64,000 nucleotides of DNA from assembly GCA_023397655.1 (NCBI GenBank), contig JAEWTW010000028.1:1-64000 (forward strand), read 5' to 3'. The DNA is from Bacillota bacterium. GTDB taxonomy: Bacteria; Bacillota; Clostridia; Christensenellales; SZUA-584. This document shows, one piece after another, positions 59,711 to 64,000 of the stretch. Both the position numbers and the translations under genes were made by a program. The notes under the pieces are model-generated. The model worked only from the letters and a program-made list of their open reading frames with translations. It had not been told where the DNA came from and ran no database searches. Numbering within the stretch: the first letter of the stretch is position 1; each line of letters begins with the position of its first letter.

Positions 59711-61225
59711 TTACATTCCGCCAGCAGCAACTGTCATGATGGATTCCTCGGAAATCTCTTCCTTGCTGATCTCACCGACGATGCGCTTGTTTTTCATAAT
59801 CACGATCCTGTCACAAAGGCTCATAAGTTCCGGAAGCTCCGAGCTGAATACGATCAATCCGACGCCCTTGTCCACGCTTTCGAGCAGGAACTTGTGTATC
59901 TCCGCTTTGGCTCCGACGTCGATACCTCTCGTCGGCTCGTTGATGATCATGAGCTCCGGTTCTTTGCCAAGGCATATGGACAGCAGCACCTTTTGCTGAT
60001 TTCCGCCCGACAGGTTCCTCGGCTTTTGATATACCGAAGGAATGACGACATTGAAAGCATCAACAAACTTACTGGTATGCTCTATAAGCTTCTTGTTGTC
60101 TATGATCCCGCTTTTGGAGAATTGCTTCAAGACCGGCATAGACATGTTGTTGAGTGTCGACGAATCGAGCAGAAGACCGGCCTGTTTTCTGTTGTTATTG
60201 ATGTACATGATCTTCTTATCGACCATGGTCGTGGTCGTGACTTTTTCTATCTTTTCGCCTTTAAAAAATATTTCGCCGGATTCCATTGCTTCAAGGCCGA
60301 AAATCATTCTTGAAACTGAATTGGTTCCCGAACCTTCCAGACCGAAGAAACCGACAACCTCACCCTTTTTAAGCTGGAAGCTGATATCGTATACAGCATT
60401 CTTTTTATTCATGTTTTTAACTTCAAAGAACACTTCACCGGTGATCTTGTCCGCGTATTGTTTTCTCTTGTACAGGCTGCTTGTCAGCTCACGGCCGACC
60501 ATTTTGCTGATGAGGTCTATTTCCTTCAAGTTTTGGTCGTTTACAAACGTGCATACATATTCACCATCCCGCATGACCGTAATTCTATCGGATATTCGCA
60601 TGATCTCGGCGATACGGTGGGAGATGTAGATGATCGTAATACCTTCCGAACGGAGCCTGTCTATGATCTTCATGAGGTTTGCCGTTTCTTCTTTGTTGAG
60701 CCCCGAAGTCGGCTCGTCCAATAGCACGCATTTTGAACCTGCGCTTATGGCGCGGAGTATCTCCGTCATCTGCTGCTGCGCGACCGTAAGGGAATCCATC
60801 TTCTGCGTAGGCACCAAGTTCATGCCAAACAGATCGATCTTATCCTGAGCTTCTTTAATAAGGCGTTTTTTATCGATGGCGCCGGACTTGGTCAGAAACT
60901 CACAGGTCGGGAATATGTTCTCCGCAACCGTCATGTTTTCGAATATGGCCAGCTCCTGATGAACCATTGCGATCCCCATGGCTTTAGCCGTCATCGGTGA
61001 GTAATTCTTTACCGTTTGGCCATCCAGCGTGATGGAGCCCGAGTCCGGAGTTTCTTCCCCGCTTATGATCTTGATAAGCGTGCTTTTACCGGCGCCGTTC
61101 TCACCCAATAACGTGTGTACTTCGCCCTGCGCTATTGAAAAAGATACGTTTTTCAAGGCATGCACAACACCGTAGGATTTTGAAATGTTATCGACAATAA
61201 GAAAGTTTTCCTTACCGCTGTCCAT
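59711..61225 (-). CDS. Sugar ABC transporter tandem ATPase (RbsA-like)
   Basis: A 504-residue protein with two ATPase domains. The first has GENGAGKSTLIKI, TVAQQQMTEILRAI and CVLLDEPTSGL. The second has a degenerate Walker A (GFFGLEGSGTNSVSR), a canonical LSGGNQQKVLLSICL and IINEPTRGIDVG. This asymmetry is usual for ribose-type importers. Located on the cytoplasmic face with the two permeases. An inverted repeat separates it from the binding-protein gene. Confidence 0.9.
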   Translation of the reverse strand: MDSGKENFLIVDNISKSYGVVHALKNVSFSIAQGEVHTLLGENGAGKSTLIKIISGEETPDSGSITLDGQTVKNYSPMTAKAMGIAMVHQELAIFENMTVAENIFPTCEFLTKSGAIDKKRLIKEAQDKIDLFGMNLVPTQKMDSLTVAQQQMTEILRAISAGSKCVLLDEPTSGLNKEETANLMKIIDRLRSEGITIIYISHRIAEIMRISDRITVMRDGEYVCTFVNDQNLKEIDLISKMVGRELTSSLYKRKQYADKITGEVFFEVKNMNKKNAVYDISFQLKKGEVVGFFGLEGSGTNSVSRMIFGLEAMESGEIFFKGEKIEKVTTTTMVDKKIMYINNNRKQAGLLLDSSTLNNMSMPVLKQFSKSGIIDNKKLIEHTSKFVDAFNVVIPSVYQKPRNLSGGNQQKVLLSICLGKEPELMIINEPTRGIDVGAKAEIHKFLLESVDKGVGLIVFSSELPELMSLCDRIVIMKNKRIVGEISKEEISEESIMTVAAGGM

Positions 61226-61394
61226 TCTTCTTCTCCTTTATAATGAAGTAGTACAAACTACCAATTCACAACGTTACTAGGGGCTTATACCCTATTATAC
61301 ATCAGTAAAATCTGTTTATATATATATGCCTGATCTAAAAATATAAATAAAGTCTGCAAGACTTATAATGCATAGATTCTTTCGCCTTTACGAA

Positions 61395-61418
61395 GGGGCT
61401 TGGGTTTCCCCAAGCCCC
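61395..61418 (-). other. Intercistronic hairpin after the binding-protein gene
   Basis: GGGGCTTGGG (61395-61404) pairs perfectly with CCCAAGCCCC (61409-61418). No T-run follows on the minus strand, so it more likely stabilises the upstream mRNA and lowers read-through, giving more binding protein than ATPase. Confidence 0.55.
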
Positions 61419-61437
61419 CTTGTAAAGTGCATGGTCA

Positions 61438-62538
61438 TTATCTGTTGTAAAGTTTCGTATCGATCTTCGGAATAGCTTCCGCTTTGAAGTACTGAACATT
61501 TGTCTTGTCGATGACGACAGCGGTGTTGTACATGTTATCGGGAACAGGGTTAACACCGGCTTTGGCGTTGTCCGAGGAAATCGGAATGTTCTTTAAGCCG
61601 CCATTGTTGTAGTCTTCGAGCACCAACATCGCCATGAATTCCTGACCGGCAGTCTTGTTGATGAGCGTGGCATCGATGAAGCCCTTCTCAATGAAGTCAA
61701 GCGTTGCGGGCTCTCTGTCATGCACAACGACCTTGTATTTGCCAGCGGGGATATTGAGTTCCTGCATGGCGTTCGCGATACCGGACCCGGAAGAAGAGTC
61801 GATACCCATGATGGCCGTCATTTCCGGATAGTTGGTGATAAGGGATTTCGCAGCCACAATAGCGTCGTTTGTGGTCGCTTTGTCATCTGCTTCGCCGCAG
61901 ATTGTCCAGCCAGGAGCATTCGTCGCGAGATAATCTTTCAGTCCCTGCAATTTGGCGTCCGTGTTGGAAGCGCCCCAGTTACCCTGGATACCGACAACAC
62001 CTGTGTCTCCGGCTCTCTCGATAAGCTCTTTGGAGGTGTCAGCGCCGCACTGGTAGTTGTCAAGACCAATGAAGGTCAAGCAGCCAGGAACGGTGGAGCC
62101 GCGGCCTTCTGAAGGTTTGGCTTCCGTGCATACGATCGGGATGCCGGCTTCCTGTGCTTTTAAGGAAGCGTCAACAGAAGATGCATCGTAGCCACGGATG
62201 ATGATGCCGGCGGGTTTCTTAGCCAGCGTCTGCTCCAGAGCCTGTGCCTGAGCTGCCGTATCCCATGCATCAGGTCCTACAGCCGTGATTTTCACATTGA
62301 AGTACTCGGCTGCATAGCGGAGACCGATGTGAGAATCCTTGAAGTAAGGATGAGCCTGATGTGAAGATGCCAGATAGTATTCTCTGTTAGGATCCAGGTT
62401 CTGATAGACACCCTTTGTGGCAGCATCGCCAGTAGCAGCCTTGTCACCCTGTGCCGGAGCACCACACGCGATAAGTGTGATTGCGACCAACGCAAGAATA
62501 AGTGCTAACACAATACCGCGCAAAACCAGTCTTTTCAT
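61438..62538 (-). CDS. Sugar ABC transporter substrate-binding lipoprotein
   Basis: A 366-residue lipoprotein: hydrophobic signal with lipobox ALVAITLIACGAP, then a Peripla_BP_4 fold (YYLASSHQAHPYFKDSH, PAGIIIRGYDASSVDASLKA, GLKDYLATNAPGW, MGIDSSSGSGIANAM, DNMYNTAVVIDK). AAGGAGGGCAAAAA precedes the start. It captures a sugar or related compound such as a polyol or autoinducer-2-like molecule outside the membrane. Several aromatic and acidic residues line such pockets but I cannot deduce the ligand. Confidence 0.88.
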   Translation of the reverse strand: MKRLVLRGIVLALILALVAITLIACGAPAQGDKAATGDAATKGVYQNLDPNREYYLASSHQAHPYFKDSHIGLRYAAEYFNVKITAVGPDAWDTAAQAQALEQTLAKKPAGIIIRGYDASSVDASLKAQEAGIPIVCTEAKPSEGRGSTVPGCLTFIGLDNYQCGADTSKELIERAGDTGVVGIQGNWGASNTDAKLQGLKDYLATNAPGWTICGEADDKATTNDAIVAAKSLITNYPEMTAIMGIDSSSGSGIANAMQELNIPAGKYKVVVHDREPATLDFIEKGFIDATLINKTAGQEFMAMLVLEDYNNGGLKNIPISSDNAKAGVNPVPDNMYNTAVVIDKTNVQYFKAEAIPKIDTKLYNR

Positions 62539-62648
62539 TTTTTGCCCTCCTTATGAATAATACTTTATTTGTGATGCGCTCTTCACGCATTATCACCTGT
62601 GTTGCCCGGTTAAATCCTATGCTTTTTTATTAATCTTTTTAAATGCTA

Positions 62649-63524
62649 TTATGATTGTTTTTCCGGTATCCTTTGTACCGTAATAACGGCTAATATATTC
62701 AAATCGCTTTCCTCAGCACTCAGCGAGAAAATGTGTCCCTGATCTTTAAAATAAACTGTTGCTACTTCTTCAAAGAATAAGCTTTCGGGATACTTATCCT
62801 TAATTGCCTTTTCAATTTTAATCAAATCTTCTATGGTGCCTTGATACCTGTATGCTTCTGAAAAGATGGGGATCCCGGCATACGACGAACTGGAAAGCTC
62901 GTCATCGTTATACATGACATATCCGCCCAGCTTTTCGTGTTCTGTAACCTGGGCTAACTCCGGTACCTTTTTTACCACATCAACCGGAAATTCCTTGATC
63001 AGTTTTTCTTTTATTGTGTCGGCCTTCTCCCTGTCTATCGTTATCTTTGTGTCGTAGGCAACGAACATATCTGCTTCATAGTTGATTATGTCGTATTTTT
63101 CTCCGTTCAACTCGCCGACGATATTCAGTCTGGCAACTTCGTCCGGGAATCTATCCACTGAATCAGGAATCTGGCTTAAGAAGTACTTTTTCGCGTTTTC
63201 CACAGTTGTGCCCGATGCATAGGTCGCAGTAATATACGCCGTATCAGTGGAATAGACGAAGGAAGAGCTGACATCCAGCAATTTTTCTGTGGGCTTTACT
63301 CGGTTATACGCCATATCTTCTATCCATGTGCTGTCATCAAAATCAAGAGACCCGATAATCTGCCAATCCGGCCGTCCGGCTAGTTTCGGGTAAAGAAGAA
63401 AAATAACCACGCATAGTATAGCAACGGCCAATACAGCTATAGCTCCGGCGAGAAGGGATTTCTCCTTCCTGCTGATCACTTTCTTGTTTTTTGTTTTTGA
63501 CTTCTCGTCGTTTTTAGTTTTCAT
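62649..63524 (-). CDS. Unrecognised membrane-anchored protein of the ABC operon
   Basis: A 291-residue protein: a Lys-rich N-terminus (residues 1-24), one membrane segment (LLAGAIAVLAVAILCVVIFLLY, stop about residue 46) and an extracytoplasmic domain of about 240 residues with alternating beta and helical patterns (YITATYASGTTVENAKKYFL, DIINYEADMFVAYDTKITID). It has no cysteines outside the membrane segment. It is the first gene after the operon promoter, with the binding protein 110 bp downstream. I recognise no family; an accessory or sensory role in uptake is inferred from position. Confidence 0.6.
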   Translation of the reverse strand: MKTKNDEKSKTKNKKVISRKEKSLLAGAIAVLAVAILCVVIFLLYPKLAGRPDWQIIGSLDFDDSTWIEDMAYNRVKPTEKLLDVSSSFVYSTDTAYITATYASGTTVENAKKYFLSQIPDSVDRFPDEVARLNIVGELNGEKYDIINYEADMFVAYDTKITIDREKADTIKEKLIKEFPVDVVKKVPELAQVTEHEKLGGYVMYNDDELSSSSYAGIPIFSEAYRYQGTIEDLIKIEKAIKDKYPESLFFEEVATVYFKDQGHIFSLSAEESDLNILAVITVQRIPEKQS

Positions 63525-63711
63525 TCTTAAGTTCCTGTTATGTTATCTCTTGATGCTCTTTTGGTACCATAAAACAGTGTTATGGTTGCATATTATGGTA
63601 TAAATTTGAATTATTGGTTTTCAGATAGATTATTGTGGTGCAGAATAATTTGTTAAGCTAGTGTGCAACAATGATCATTTTCTTATTTTTTCTTATTATT
63701 GCACTATATAT

Positions 63712-63739
63712 ATTATACGTTTTTATTCGTTTATGTCAA
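63712..63739 (-). promoter_or_regulatory. Promoter of the ABC importer operon
   Basis: On the minus strand TTGACA (63734-63739) and TATAAT (63712-63717) are perfect consensus boxes separated by 16 bp. The predicted start leaves a leader of about 180 bases before 63524. Confidence 0.8.
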
Positions 63740-63740
63740 T

Positions 63741-63772
63741 ATTGTATTCGATTATAATTTATCGTATACAAT
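63741..63772. promoter_or_regulatory. 32-bp inverted repeat upstream of the ABC operon -35 box
   Basis: ATTGTATTCGAT (63741-63752) and ATCGTATACAAT (63761-63772) are inverted copies with one mismatch, separated by 8 bp and lying directly behind the -35 box. The position fits an activator site or upstream operator, perhaps for the RpiR or DeoR protein. Confidence 0.6.
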
Positions 63773-63808
63773 TCGATTCGAGTCTTTGTTTCGGGTAACC
63801 GTGTATTA

Positions 63809-64000
63809 TCAATGTTTATCCCAGTCCAATGAACGAGATACAGCTCTTTTCCACCCGTCGTACAGTTCTTCTCTTCTGTCGGATTTCATGCTGGGCTCAT
63901 ATACTCGGGCGACTTTCCAATGCTTTGCGATTTCCTGTTTGTCTTTCCAGATGCCCACGCCCAGACCGGCGAGATAAGCGGCTCCCAAAGCCGCCATTTC
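63809..64000 (-). CDS. FGGY kinase (glycerol-kinase-like), C-terminal part only
   Basis: The frame is open to the right edge. The visible 63 residues read ALGAAYLAGLGVGIWKDKQE and end YDGWKRAVSRSLDWDKH, matching the C-terminus of GlpK-type kinases (GAAYLAGLAVGFW, then AGWKKAVxRxxxW). It is the fourth FGGY kinase in 15 kb. It would be transcribed toward the ABC operon promoter, with about 100 bp between. Confidence 0.75.
   Translation of the reverse strand, partial: EMAALGAAYLAGLGVGIWKDKQEIAKHWKVARVYEPSMKSDRREELYDGWKRAVSRSLDWDKH

Noticed and set aside
63741..63772. Inverted repeat as a terminator for the kinase at the right edge
   Set aside because: The loop and arms are AT-rich, no T-tract follows in the right place, and it abuts a consensus -35 box, so a regulatory site is more likely.
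1..64000. CRISPR array or cas genes
   Set aside because: I saw no regularly spaced direct repeats and no cas-like proteins in any frame.

Overview
The window looks like part of a spore-forming Firmicutes (Clostridia-type) genome. Shine-Dalgarno sites are strong AAGGAGG types, there are gerA-family germination genes, c-di-GMP genes and a c-di-GMP-I riboswitch, and the conjugation genes are of the Tn1549/CTn type typical of gut and anaerobic Clostridia. I cannot name the species.

Region 1 (1-20,180) is the processing and type IV secretion module of an integrative and conjugative element (ICE): a partial SNF2-like helicase, DUF3848, an AAA/DUF4143 ATPase, a frameshifted HipA-like kinase, a DUF3991/Toprim primase-like protein, a frameshifted DpnD/PcfM protein, a candidate oriT, MobC, relaxase, PcfB, VirD4, Maff2 pilin-like, VirB6, PrgI, VirB4 and a CD1108-type NlpC/P60 hydrolase. 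Several genes are preceded by GC-rich hairpins, some with T-tracts, lying just before the ribosome binding site.

Region 2 (20,180-43,640) is AT-richer and mosaic, and may be ICE cargo. It holds two paralogous GGDEF proteins, a HD-GYP protein and a YfbR-like HD protein; PadR, EFR1 flavo-ferredoxin and DUF4386-like genes; an IS481-like element between perfect 26-bp direct repeats; a TetR/membrane/flavodoxin operon; a decayed serine recombinase; a 19-cysteine copper-storage-like protein; a PadR-controlled heterodimeric ABC exporter; an amidohydrolase; a short GerA; a multicopper oxidase; a gerB-gerC-gerA operon; a decayed tyrosine recombinase; and a complete c-di-GMP-I riboswitch with promoter and terminator but no clear target gene.

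Region 3 (43,900-47,723) is a Tn1549-like right end: sigma-like factor with a hairpin over its ribosome binding site, MazF with a zinc-ribbon-like tail, excisionase and tyrosine integrase, ending in the 3' part of a tRNA-Thr gene (probable attR). The left attachment site is outside the window.

Region 4 (47,724-64,000) appears chromosomal and is a carbohydrate or polyol catabolism locus. A divergent RpiR regulator faces an SDR plus glycerol-kinase-like pair. A convergent minus-strand set holds a xylulokinase-like FGGY kinase, an SDR, a DeoR regulator frameshifted at an A10 run, a uroporphyrinogen-decarboxylase-family protein, another FGGY kinase, and a ribose-type ABC importer (two permeases, tandem ATPase, lipoprotein binding protein) behind an unrecognised membrane-anchored protein. 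That transporter operon has a near-consensus promoter and an adjacent inverted repeat. A fourth FGGY kinase runs off the right edge. The likely logic is ABC uptake, SDR oxidation/reduction and FGGY phosphorylation under RpiR and DeoR control; the substrate cannot be read from the sequence.
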